Part shown: piece after piece, positions 12,509 to 22,907 of the stretch | How positions within the stretch are numbered: position 1 is the stretch's first letter | Layout: each line of letters opens with the position of its first letter | Origin: Conoideocrella luteorostrata | Taxonomy: Eukaryota; Ascomycota; Sordariomycetes; Hypocreales; Clavicipitaceae | Direction of reading: 5' to 3' | DNA: 64,000 nucleotides | Assembly (NCBI GenBank): GCA_032433595.1 | Contig: JASWJB010000216.1 | Location: 1 to 64,000 of the forward strand | Translations under genes and position numbers: made by a program | The notes under the pieces: generated by a model | What the model saw: the letters and a program-made list of their open reading frames with translations, nothing else | Told to the model about the DNA's origin: nothing | Databases searched by the model: none

Positions 12509-14656
12509 CTAGACCATCAAAACGCGAAGAAGACCCCCCCAAACCAAAACAAAAAAAACACCAGGCAGCTTATTCCGTAGTTGCGGGCTCGCATACACGG
12601 GCTATATGGGACAGCACACAGGCCTGAAAAGGGAAGCGCCCGCGTGAACAGTATGTTCACGGGTGAGATTTGCAAGCCTTTGGCCACGGCCCGGCTTTGG
12701 AGCCGTTTCACGACTACAGCAGACGATGCATGAATGCGCCGTCTTTGATTTACTGTTACTTCGTCAACATTCCATTATTGGCCAATCATCAAGACTGCAT
12801 TGGACCGGCGTTAGGGGCGATGTAATTTTTTTTTTAATTTTTTTTTTCGTTTTCAGTTATTTCTGCTTCTGTTTGCGCCAAATCAGCCACTTTACGAGCA
12901 ACTCTCAGACCGTCATACAACATAATACACTCGCACTTTGCTGGGCAAATTGCCACACATCCACCAAATACCGTCTGGTTCAACTCTGAGTTTTCATGCC
13001 ACGGCGAAGTTTTAGAAGTTTTTTCCAAGACTGATTTCTGCGAGCATATCTGATTGTTTCGAATTATCGACTACGAACCAGCAGGCTCTCTCCCGTTCGT
13101 TTTGGACGGTTTGAGGTGGCAACCACTAGAGAGGTTTTTAGCCTCGATGGAGACGGATGTTACCGGTTATAGGGCTCGATTAAACGCAGCATGTTTTGTT
13201 TTACGATAGTATTACGCCATATGAGCTGAAGATGCAGCTTCGAGAGGGCACAGACAGCACACTCGTAATATTGACATGTTTTGTGTTGTAGCCATTTGGG
13301 CTTTTTTCTATGTCCTCTTTAAACAGTCATTTTCTTCTTCCTTCTCTATGTCTCCGGTTACGGTTGGGGAAATGAAAATTAAAATAACACGCACACGCAC
13401 ACGCACAGAGCAACGGCATGGGCTACGAAAGGGGAAAAGGAATACCTGGAAGCCTCTTGGCGGTACTAAGAGGGAATCGGAGGGGACATTTTCTCACAAG
13501 CGGAGTTTAGCGGACTGAACATTTTAATATTGGAATCTGGAATTGCTTAGCTTTTGATAGTAGAGGCTAATGAACCCGAGGAATCACGATGATTACTTCC
13601 GAGTGTGCTGCATTGTTTGAAGTTGAGAATAACGTGAATGCCAATACGCCAAGTATTAAAGATGAAGACAACAGAGGCCAAGTTCGGCATGTATGTTCCG
13701 ATGCCCCATGAGATGAGAAGAAAGGGCCAAAAGAAGGGGCAAAAAGGACGGGTGATAAACTGTGACAGGGCTCTTACTGATAGGACCAACATTCGTCAGT
13801 GATGGCTACGACTATCTCATTTGTATGCGCGCAGGAGGGCAATTAAAAATTCTTGAATTGAAAAAAAAAAACTAGAGTTACAGAATCCCGATCTCAGCCA
13901 AGCAGAGAATACAGAGACCCGAGGCATATGATACAAAAAATTCTCCTGGGGTGCCATACCCCGGAAAGAACAATCAACAAGAAGTAATGAGGAAGAAAAA
14001 AAAAATAACAATAACTCCTGCCAGCAGCTACTTATGGTATGGATTTCCTCGGGAGGGAAAGGACACAAAAGCAACCGAACCCAATCCAATGGACCATTAT
14101 TAATAAAGATGTTTTGGTGTGAAGCTGAATATATTAAAGCCCCGTAATGTAATGACAATTGGATCCATGATGTGACCATGATGCTGCTTTGACGATGCAT
14201 GTGTTTCCTCATAAACAGGCATGGTATATGCAAGTACGGGAGGGGTGCCATCGCCGTTTTCCCGTTCCTTTTTGAAAAAGCGAGTGTCCGTGATTCATTA
14301 ACGCCGTTTTACTTTCATGATTGCCACCGCCCGAACACAGAATGACCAGCTTGGTATGCCTTGCTAGAGATCCTCGACTAAAGTAATGGAAGATGAATTT
14401 GGGAAAGCGGGATGTGGAAAGCCTAAGGGGATATTTATTGGCTTGTTGCTGATTCATCTTTCGGTTTTTACTTTCAAGGTCATGAGAATTCGTTTGCTCC
14501 GAGATGAACGATTGTAGGAATATAAACAGGAATTTTAGGTTGAAGTTGGTAAGAATGGTAAGAATTCACACCCCCATTAGGATAGATGATACCTGGTCGA
14601 TATTTTGGGGGTACTTGAGTTTGTGGGGGTAGGCAGAAGAGTTGGACTTGCTTAAA
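12509..14656. other. convergent intergenic region, HMT1 and LAG1 3' ends
   Basis: About 2.1 kb between two converging genes, presumably holding both 3' UTRs. It has several A or T homopolymers (for example 12827-12847 and 13860-13871) and a short CA-rich microsatellite at 13387-13408. I see no supportable gene. Confidence 0.6.
13387..13408. repeat. ACACGC microsatellite
   Basis: A short tandem run of ACACGC-like units in the HMT1/LAG1 intergenic region. Confidence 0.75.
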
Positions 14657-16000
14657 TCAGCGAGATGAACCGTTGACAGCCTTGCCATTGACCTCCAGAA
14701 CAGGAACGCCCTTCTTCTCGTGTACAGGCTCTGACTGCTCACCATCATCCTCATCATCGGAGCGATCGTCGTCAGCGGTACTATCCCGAACGAAACGATA
14801 CGCAATGCGGATAATGTAAAACAGCCAAAACAAGTTCAAAGCCTGCAAAGAAGCCAGCAATCCAGTAGTAATATACTGTGAGATCCAGCACTTGTACTGC
14901 TCCGTTTCCCAATTCAGTTCAAAGGGGCCGACGGTTCGGAACTCAGTGAACAGAGACCATATGATCTTAAGGTTGATGATGTGTCGCATGTAAATCCACA
15001 CACAGACGAATACGAAGAAGTAAGGCGCAACGAGAGCGTGGTCTAGATAATTGAGGACCTTGGACGTGGCGAGGAAGAAATCGCTGATGTCGTGGGTGGT
15101 GTAGACGGCGAGACCGATGTATGTGAAATGGAAGCGGTAGCTGAGCCCAATGAGGGCCAGACTGACGATGTGATGACCGACAAGCTCTTTGAAGTCCTTT
15201 CGGGCCTTTTCCAGACCCAGCACTAGAACGATGGCCTGCTGAGCCCAGTACGCAGCTTGGAAGAGGTAGTAGAACTTGACGGCGGCTTCGTGCGTACGAT
15301 GGGGGAAATCCTCATACATGCCTCGCGTGTTGAAGTACCACACTGGGGTTTTGGACATGACGTACATGCCTGCAGGGCCCAAAAAGAAGAAATACACGGC
15401 AGTGTAGGCCTGTTCCATGAAACGAGCCTGTTTATTGCGCTTGAGGCCGGCGTACCTGGCCCACGGTCTCAGCATCTCCTGCATAATGAATTCGCGGGTA
15501 AATGACAGGACCACGGTGTAGAAGGCGACGAAGGCGACGTCCCAAGGCCCTTTGCCATACTGAACGGGCTTGGAGAGATCTTGCTGCGGAAGACGATAGG
15601 ACAAGAAGATGAATCTATGGAGCGGGTTCGCCTCGGTGGGATTGATGGCGTAGACAGAGAGAAGGACAGCCAGAATGGCCAGGGGGAGAACCCAAGTATG
15701 TTTGACGCAGGTCTGGCGTACGCGCGACAAGAGGCCCCTCGCTCGGCGACGCTTGGACAGTCTCTTGTTGGGAGAGCCATTTGCGACGGAGGATACCGAC
15801 GAAGATGACGACGCAGAGTCATTTGCGTTGTGGTGATGCTCGAGCGAGAGTTTGCTGGAGGCGAGAGCGGGAGCGCCAGTATCGCCCGCGCGAATGTCGC
15901 CGCCCAAGCCGCTGGACTTGCGGCGTCGTCTTGCGCCTTCAGCTTGCAAACTGTGCAGCTGCTCGGCGGGGCTGCTGAGCAGTGGGAAGGGTTCCGACAT
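14657..16000 (-). CDS. LAG1: ceramide synthase, LAG1/LAC1 family
   Basis: An uninterrupted 447-residue acyl-CoA-dependent ceramide synthase of the TLC (TRAM-LAG1-CLN8) family, an ER membrane enzyme that N-acylates sphingoid bases. The N-terminal ~90 residues are polar and Ser/Arg-rich. The first membrane helix is near residues 112-128, and the TLC domain occupies roughly residues 190-410. The Lag1 motif is visible: the adjacent histidines in LVGHHIVSLAL and the downstream THDISDFFLATSK. The C-terminus is acidic (DDDRSDDEDDGE), as in other fungal Lag1/Lac1 proteins, where phosphorylation of such tails is known. The start is the ATG at 16000 on the minus strand. Filamentous fungi usually carry two or three paralogues with different acyl-chain preference; the sequence alone does not tell me which one this is. 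Confidence 0.93.
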   Translation of the reverse strand: MSEPFPLLSSPAEQLHSLQAEGARRRRKSSGLGGDIRAGDTGAPALASSKLSLEHHHNANDSASSSSSVSSVANGSPNKRLSKRRRARGLLSRVRQTCVKHTWVLPLAILAVLLSVYAINPTEANPLHRFIFLSYRLPQQDLSKPVQYGKGPWDVAFVAFYTVVLSFTREFIMQEMLRPWARYAGLKRNKQARFMEQAYTAVYFFFLGPAGMYVMSKTPVWYFNTRGMYEDFPHRTHEAAVKFYYLFQAAYWAQQAIVLVLGLEKARKDFKELVGHHIVSLALIGLSYRFHFTYIGLAVYTTHDISDFFLATSKVLNYLDHALVAPYFFVFVCVWIYMRHIINLKIIWSLFTEFRTVGPFELNWETEQYKCWISQYITTGLLASLQALNLFWLFYIIRIAYRFVRDSTADDDRSDDEDDGEQSEPVHEKKGVPVLEVNGKAVNGSSR

Positions 16001-16358
16001 TGTGGCTGTGGTGTATATGTGAATCGATTATTCCCGTATTTTGTTCGATGGTAGGGAAGGTTGTAGTTCTGCACACTTGGGGGAGACTTGAATGTAGGCG
16101 TCCGCGCTCGTGGGGCTCTGCCTCGTTCGTTCGGGGGGTTGGGATTTGGTCAGATTTGCGCGCCGCGCCGAGGTTTAAGATTTTTTTTTTCTTTGGCCCT
16201 TTTCGTTCGTTCTCCTTTGGATCCTTGGCTGGACTGGACTGGACTGGGGGAAGATGGTTGGACGGGGCCCCTTTAATTTGCAGAGTGGGCGAGAGTAGGG
16301 TCGACGCTCGGATGCGCAGCTGCACGGGCGGGTGCGGTTAGATCTGTTGGCGGATGCC

Positions 16359-16378
16359 AAAAAAAAAAAAAAAAAAAA
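16359..16378. repeat. poly-A tract, 20 nt
   Basis: Twenty consecutive A in the region upstream of LAG1, read on the plus strand. It could act as a nucleosome-depleting promoter element for LAG1 or be a simple microsatellite. Confidence 0.85.
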
Positions 16379-17253
16379 GTAGCGATGAAATTAGGTAAAA
16401 GCAGCTATTGTAATTGAGATGAAAGCCTGACAGTTAAATGTTTGTGCGTGTCTGCTTGGACCTGGCCGGGCTCGACGGAATCGTCATCTGCCTGTCAGTC
16501 AGGGCTCTCCCGCAACTCTAAACGGAATGCGCGGAGGGTCTGTGTTGCTGGTATAATTTGCAGATGCGCCAGTCCCTTTCTGCGTGGTGCCGTGCGGAGC
16601 AGATATCGGATGCTGATTGATGGACGCTGGCTGCTACGTGATCAAGAAAAGTTATGTAAGTACCAAAAGTAAGGGAATGAATGGATCAATTGATGGGGAT
16701 GAGCAAATGAGTCGATGAATAAAAGCACATGTGGATGGTCGGCGGCATTCATGAACCAGAACCATCTGCAATTGGACCTTGAAGCTTCGCTCTGCCGGAA
16801 AGTACGGACAAGACCTGGCCAGACGACGTCATCAGGTCTACCGACGACAAGTCGTGGCACGGCCAAATGGAGTAAGCAGATGGTTGGTTCTGCCGTACGG
16901 AGTACAAGATACAAGATTCAAGATAACTACAATATGCATGATGCGTGGTCAATCGATACTTCTCCCATGCGCAATCATGCGCGCAACCAACCCAACAATG
17001 CCACTCCTCCCGGTTCTCCTCCGTACCAGCACTTCTCTCATCGTGGTCAACTCGCCAATCTATTCTGCCGGAAGCGCGGCTGTTCTACTGTAGGATTAAG
17101 GTTCGCCGCCACCCCGCAGGTCAGGCGCGTGCTGGTCTTTCATATGCAGCTATCTACTCCATACGGAGCAAGATAACTAACCAGTTATCAATTCTTTCCT
17201 TTCTCCCCTGCTTTGCAGTCTCTTCATAACCCGGTTCCTCATCCACCTAGGTA

Positions 17254-17275
17254 CCTACCTACCTGCCTGCCTGCC
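17254..17275. repeat. CCTA/CCTG tetranucleotide microsatellite
   Basis: Successive CCTA units followed by CCTG units, an interrupted tetranucleotide repeat between palH and LAG1. Confidence 0.8.
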
Positions 17276-18260
17276 CATCGACATCCGATTTCGCAATCCT
17301 GAGCAATTGGGTCGTTCTCAGCCTCATCAGGACCGACCCTCGTAGTAGCATCAACATAAGCAGCCACGAAGTACTCTATACATTATCTGTATTTGTATCT
17401 GTATTATTTGCACGGAGCACTCCGTACAAACCCCACTGCAGTACCTACAGCACAACAGGGATAACTATATATCTAACGTGCCCGCCCTCCCCATCCTTTC
17501 CCATCCTCCTGCCCCATTCCACCCCCGGCAATATTATCTCGTGCTCGTGTTGTGCTCTGTGCAATATCATTTCATGCAAGTAAGCGCACAGAAACCAAGA
17601 CATACATGGCCAATCAAACCGACCTGACCAGCCCGCCATGGCCAAATCCGTCCAAATCCGTCCCATGGAATTCCATAGTTACCCTGATGAGACTTTGCAT
17701 TTGTGCTTATTCGTCGCAAGGAACCGCTAGTCACAGCGAAGGATGTGGATGGTAACGACACGCAGTGCCAGGGAGTGAACATGCAATTACTCTTCTCACG
17801 CTTCTTCAAGCACAGCGTTCAGCCTAAATGAGCCGAGCATTGCAAACTATGTTTCTTTTCTTCCTTTCTTTTTTATAAAAGAAGAATAAAAAAGACAGTA
17901 AAATCCCTACCTGCAATTCCTGCCGCATATAGAGTTTGTGCCCCCTATCATGGCACTATAAAAATCATAAAACGCCACGCCGGCGCGCCAGATCGTCATC
18001 ATCAAAGGCGCTCAGATGCAATAAAGTTTGTGAGTTAGGGCACCTAAAGGTAAATAAAAAGAAAACTTAGAAGCAATCATGTAGAAGGCTACCCATGAAA
18101 ACAGACGACATCCTGCCGTCATGATATATCCCGCGCTATATATGTAGAACAATACAACCCAAATGCTTGCTCGTTGGCTACTTTTTCACCTTCCTACCTT
18201 CTCCGCATCTTCCAAAACGCCGCGCTAAATGAAACATCCACGTCTTCAAATACTGGAAAA

Positions 18261-20678
18261 CTAGCTTCTTCGACCAGATTCATCAGTTCCGGCACCTCGT
18301 GACGGCGATGGCCCCGAATCCTCCTCGGATTCGTGCGCTCTGGAGTCCTCTGCCACACTGGACTCCATCAGAGACTCATCGGTATACGAGTACTCATCAT
18401 CATCCTGATAAGTTGTTGTGTGCCGTCTTACCCCTGGCCAGAGAGGGGGATTCGTCGGCGGTATCGGCTGTTCACCGCCCCGTGCTGAACCATTCTCATT
18501 GCCGCCAAATCGCCTTGGTTGCGGTGTCCGACTACCTTGTTGCCCGTATCCATCGTCAGAATCCGATGAGTTGGACTGTCGCTGCCTCTCGTCTTCTTCC
18601 AGTACTTCTTGAAGAGCCGTTCCTTGCCGCGGCGGCGCTGGAATATATGTGACTGGAAGACTGTCTGTGTCGGCCGTGGGCCGAAACTTTTCGCGGATCC
18701 TGTCTGCTTGAGTAGCGGCAAACATTTCTAATCTCGACTTGACGTCCCACCGACCGCTCATCGAGTCGTGCTGCAGGCTGTCTTGCGCCGTCGCGATTTC
18801 TGCCTGCAGAGGACGATCTGACGATCGCCGGCTCGACCTTTGTGTCAATGCCAGTGCATGCCAGCGGCTAGATCGTCTTGATGCCGAAGAAGCGTTTGCT
18901 GTCAGATCCCGTACGCTGTTTGTCGATTCCGCGCGTGTCGCGCTCTGCCGGGTGCTCACGTGACGCTCTTGCGGGCCTGGCGATGTACCCTCCACGCGCG
19001 TCTGGCTTGTCGGTGGTGAACTGCTTTGTCGGGCTGATTCTACAGTGTCATTTTGTGGCTGTTGCTGTGATTCCGACTGGGTCTGCGAAAGTAAGTGTTG
19101 TTGAGAATGTGGAGGTTGTGGATCAGGGGTTCTCGCGAAAGGGTCAGGCGTTCGGCCGGTTGTTTCTGATGAGGGCTGGTATCGAACAGCGTACACCGTA
19201 CTCGCGACGCTGGGGGTATCTGTCCTGCTGACAGGTGTCATGGTAGCCGGAGGTCGTGACGGCCAGGGTGGTCGGAATATGCCCGTCATTGACCGCTGTG
19301 ACGGCTGCTCAGTGGCCGTATCCTGTGTTGCGGTACGATGATGCCCGCGTTGACGGCCGGTAATAATTGGTACCCCGGGCCATGCGTTCGTCTGCTGGTC
19401 TTGGTTGTTTCTTCGTTTGGTGGGATTACCGGAACTGCCATTTCCGGGGTTCTGGCTGCGACTGCCCAGGCCTCGTCGGCCACCTCCCCCTCTTCTTCCG
19501 AAACTATTGTCCCTGTGGTGTCCTCGCTTCCGATCCCACGGGTAGTCCAGTGCGCTGACCTCAAGCACATCGTCTCCGTCAAACACTTCCCTGCCGAGGA
19601 TGCCGCCCTTCTTCTCCTCTCGCTCCAGGGCCTCAATTCGCTCAACCCATTCCCACACAATCACACTGGCTGCCGCGGCACCAACCCATCGGACGTAGTC
19701 ACCCCAACCTGCAAATTTGGGCTTCGATATGTCGAGAATAAAGAAAACGACAGGGATAAGAATAGCCGTCAAGGATACGACGGCCAAAAAGCACATGTTT
19801 TTCATTAGGGGGTGGTAGAATGCGTAGCGCTTCTTCATGAGCGAATAGTAGATAACCCAAGCGGCGTACAACACGCCAAGGAGAAGTTGAAACATATAAC
19901 TCAATGCTGGAATGGGGTGATCAAAGCTCCCTGCTGCTGGATTGGGACCAGATGTGCCGGACTCGCCGTGTTTGAAACTGTTGATGGCGGAGAAGATGAG
20001 ATCGAGCGTAATGAGAGCGAAAGCCACCCATTTGATAATGACTTTTTCTCGGTGGCGCGGAAACAAACGTATCAAGGTCTGAGCCTGAGCCAGCCAGAGA
20101 AAAAAGTTAGACACCAGCCGCGTCACTCTGAGTTCCATGCTTCCCATGACCTCTAACTGCATGATGTTTGCGTTTTGAACACCGTAACTGTACTGGTGGG
20201 CCGCCACTTTGAAGGTATCGTATGTCGCAATTGTTAGTGACACGGCCACCGTAAGAGCGGCCACTTTCTGCAGCCATGGGCGGCCGCCAATACTCTCGCC
20301 TCCGGAGGAGCTGTGGGTGAAGCCGGAACGGCGCCCAAGATAAACGACACCTCCGTCAAGAAATGACCTGGGTGTTATGAAAAGCATGATGAGGAGCATG
20401 TAGGCGGTGACAGTTGTTGCTGCTAGCGCATAGCACATGGGGAACGTCGACGCATAGAAAGGGTCACGGTAGTTTGATACCAGGGGTTGGTTCGCCTGGT
20501 CATGCGTACTGAGGCTGGAGTCGCCCAGAGAACTTCGAGTCACGGCTGCAACGCTGGGACCGGCTGTGCTTGTCGAGAGCATGACGGAGGAGGTTGTCGC
20601 GAGAGTCGTCGAAATGAGTTTCGTCATGAATGAGGCCGTCGCAGTGGCGGTCCCCGAAGGGACCAAGCTCGTCGCCAT
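18261..20678 (-). CDS. palH: ambient-pH sensor PalH/Rim21
   Basis: A seven-transmembrane plasma-membrane sensor of the Pal/Rim pathway, which signals alkaline pH through arrestin PalF and leads to activation of the PacC factor. The frame stays open upstream to 20909, but the first ATG is at 20678, giving 805 residues, near the family's usual length. The membrane part follows RDPFYASTFPMCYALAAT, with LFITPRSFLDGGVVYLGRR after the first helix and ELRVTRLVSNFFLWLAQAQ in a middle helix, all characteristic of PalH. The last ~430 residues are a hydrophilic Ser/Gln/Pro/Arg-rich cytoplasmic tail with acidic stretches, as expected for the PalF-binding side. The ectodomain before the first helix (about 70 residues) is Ser/Thr/Ala-rich and lacks the Cys-containing segment I would expect in homologues. 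An additional 5' exon is therefore possible. No intron is seen inside the frame. Confidence 0.88.
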   Translation of the reverse strand: MATSLVPSGTATATASFMTKLISTTLATTSSVMLSTSTAGPSVAAVTRSSLGDSSLSTHDQANQPLVSNYRDPFYASTFPMCYALAATTVTAYMLLIMLFITPRSFLDGGVVYLGRRSGFTHSSSGGESIGGRPWLQKVAALTVAVSLTIATYDTFKVAAHQYSYGVQNANIMQLEVMGSMELRVTRLVSNFFLWLAQAQTLIRLFPRHREKVIIKWVAFALITLDLIFSAINSFKHGESGTSGPNPAAGSFDHPIPALSYMFQLLLGVLYAAWVIYYSLMKKRYAFYHPLMKNMCFLAVVSLTAILIPVVFFILDISKPKFAGWGDYVRWVGAAAASVIVWEWVERIEALEREEKKGGILGREVFDGDDVLEVSALDYPWDRKRGHHRDNSFGRRGGGGRRGLGSRSQNPGNGSSGNPTKRRNNQDQQTNAWPGVPIITGRQRGHHRTATQDTATEQPSQRSMTGIFRPPWPSRPPATMTPVSRTDTPSVASTVYAVRYQPSSETTGRTPDPFARTPDPQPPHSQQHLLSQTQSESQQQPQNDTVESARQSSSPPTSQTRVEGTSPGPQERHVSTRQSATRAESTNSVRDLTANASSASRRSSRWHALALTQRSSRRSSDRPLQAEIATAQDSLQHDSMSGRWDVKSRLEMFAATQADRIREKFRPTADTDSLPVTYIPAPPRQGTALQEVLEEDERQRQSNSSDSDDGYGQQGSRTPQPRRFGGNENGSARGGEQPIPPTNPPLWPGVRRHTTTYQDDDEYSYTDESLMESSVAEDSRAHESEEDSGPSPSRGAGTDESGRRS

Positions 20679-22907
20679 GATGATGGGCTGTGCGCTGTGC
20701 CTTTGCCCGACTGGCGCTGGAACCGTACCAGGTTGGCCGCGGAACAGCCGTGGAAAAGGCGTCGCCAAATTGCAAAGGGACGGAGCTCTCTTGTATCTAA
20801 ATAATCGGCGCCATCGGCAGCAGAGGGTGGTGCGGCATGCGAGCGAGGGTGAAGGCAGTGTCGCGGATTGCGTATGTGGACTCAGGGTTGCCAGAGCGCA
20901 AGGTTCCACGAGGTTTTCAGAGTTCCGTGCCGTCCTGCGCCGTCCTGTGTCGTACCGTGTCGAAAATCGGACGAAGAGCCGAGGACTGGGATTAACGGGA
21001 GTGGAATTCAGAAGTTCGGACTCGAGAAGACGGTGGTGGCTTGGTATGTTTGAGAAACGGACGACGTTCTTTCACCCGTCAGCATGTCGATAGTGCGCAA
21101 TCCCAGGCGGGACCAATAACGCGCGGGCTGGCCGATTCAACTGGTCAACGCCACTGGGCCGCCCAGCTGGTAACTGGCGAGACTGGCAGGAAGGTACTCC
21201 GTAGTGTGGCCTGCTCCGCCCCTCCTATAACATAACTGGAAGGGTAGGTGGTGTCCCACTTGACCATTGAAACCGCCGTGGTGGCGGAGGTTTGGAAGCG
21301 GAATAGCTCAAGCCCCCGCCCTCCAAATTGCAGTATCCGTGGGCTCCAACATTTATTAAGATGGCGTTTCTTGACATCCGGGGGCCTTTGCAGCACACGC
21401 AGCCTGCTACACGCATCGTAGAGTTCGGGCTTTCTTCCTTCCCAGCGCGACAACTACCGTGCATACCGAGAGTCGTCGAACCTGCGGAGCGGCGCTCCGT
21501 GCTCTGTGCTGCACGTTACAAATACAAATCCTCCGGGCTCCGTAGCCTATCTCGAATAAACTTAAGCTCATGCATGGCGGGCGACACGACCAACTGATTC
21601 GCTTGTGGTGTGGTGGCCGCACACCGCGGTATCTGCAATATGTGCTCCGTACCAGCACGAGGATTGCGTAATGCCATGGGGGCGGCATGAGAAAGACGCC
21701 ATGTAACTCTACCGTACGGCGTACTCTCGCGCCAACGGAGTCCAATGCGATGATGCATTGTATTGTATTCAACCACCGGGCAGATACGGAATTTTCATAG
21801 ATAATCAACTGAGTGGGTGACGTGAGCAGGCTAGACGCAAGAAGACAACACAATGGGAAATATAAAGATATGAATGTCGTCTGTGATTATGCTGGGCTCC
21901 AAGTTATTGTCTGGACGCCGCCCCCCGCGTAATTCTCCCGAAGTCCAGTCACGTACAGATAGCCTCCAATATTATGTCTTGATAACGAGGACCCCCCAAC
22001 TCGCCATATCCCAAAACATCTCTGGGAGCAATCAAACGTCAAAGGCATCACCAAAATCATAATAGCGGGGCAAGCCACCGGCGGACGTAGAAGTGACAAG
22101 CTTGAGCACGAGCTCTCTCTCTGCCACGTGCATCATGTACAATCCGGACACGCTAGGAATAGATCTGCAGTGTGCATGGAACCGTCTTTTTTGAACAATT
22201 TCCATGGGCCAACTATATTTCTTCGCCATCTATTTATTCTAGCCAACGTGGGACCCAAGGGACCGGGACGTAGCTAAATCGTGACTACTGGGGTGGAGAG
22301 GTACATGATACATGCTGCAATGTAGAAAATTGGTGAGTGATAGGGGTATTGCACATAGAGTTGATCACACAGACCAGTCAAGACCAAACATTCGCCGCCA
22401 TGCCTTATCCCTGATGCACCATCATGCAATAATCATCACAACTCAACTTGAGCAAGCATCCATCATCCTCCCTTCAACAGAATCAAGTCCTGTACAGCCG
22501 TCCTTCTTGGCTCAGCCCCGCCGTAGCTTGGCCACATAAGAGTGTCTTCCGTAACTAGTCCTGTCATGACGTTCTGCACTGAATTCAACAACCGCGCGAA
22601 GCAGACAACGTGACTCCAAATGTCCATATTTGTTTATGCTACCTTTTGAAGCACCTCGCTAATAGAATACAAATCTCGCCCCTCGAAGAAAGCTACAACC
22701 AGTAAACAATAAAAATAACGCCCGGGTTATGCAACTTTTATAGCCGTCGTTGTTCGCCGGTGAATGAAGCCCTTCCAAAATATGATAAAACCCGTTTGTG
22801 TAGATTGCTTCAGGCCGCTCCATTTGCTTCATCAGGAGCACCATTCTCGTTGGGCTCTTAGCTAGGAGCACCTTCGATATCATTGAAGAAGCCAAGCCCA
22901 GAGCCGA
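20679..22907. other. intergenic region between palH and EDC3
   Basis: About 2.2 kb holding the palH promoter and leader and the EDC3 3' flank. The plus-strand frame across 20566-21093 is a shadow of the palH N-terminus. The word TACTCCGTA occurs at 21195, with truncated CTCCGTA near 21537 and 21643. No supportable gene is seen. Confidence 0.6.

Larger units (their letters stand above)
16001..18260. other. intergenic region upstream of LAG1
   Basis: About 2.3 kb without a supportable gene, holding the LAG1 promoter and the palH 3' flank. Features seen: a run of 20 A at 16359-16378, the intergenic word TACGGAGTA at 16896, related mirror pairs TACTCC-ATACGGAG near 17155 and CGGAGCACTCCG near 17412, and a CCTA/CCTG tetranucleotide run at 17254-17275. 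The word and its variants are denser here than in most of the window. Confidence 0.6.

Noticed and set aside
13817..14251. Minus-strand 144-codon frame downstream of LAG1
   Set aside because: It is rich in Leu, Phe and Ser because it translates the A-rich 3' flank and includes the poly-A at 13860. No motif is seen.
15469..16074. 201-codon frame overlapping the N-terminal half of LAG1 in another frame
   Set aside because: It is a shadow of the LAG1 coding sequence, low-complexity and Ser/Pro/Arg-rich, with no independent evidence.
20679..20909. Upstream extension of palH to 20909
   Set aside because: The frame is open but begins at a GTG and contains no ATG before 20678, so it is not used as the start.
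20566..21093. Plus-strand 175-codon frame antisense to the palH start
   Set aside because: It overlaps the palH N-terminus and promoter on the other strand and has no recognisable feature.
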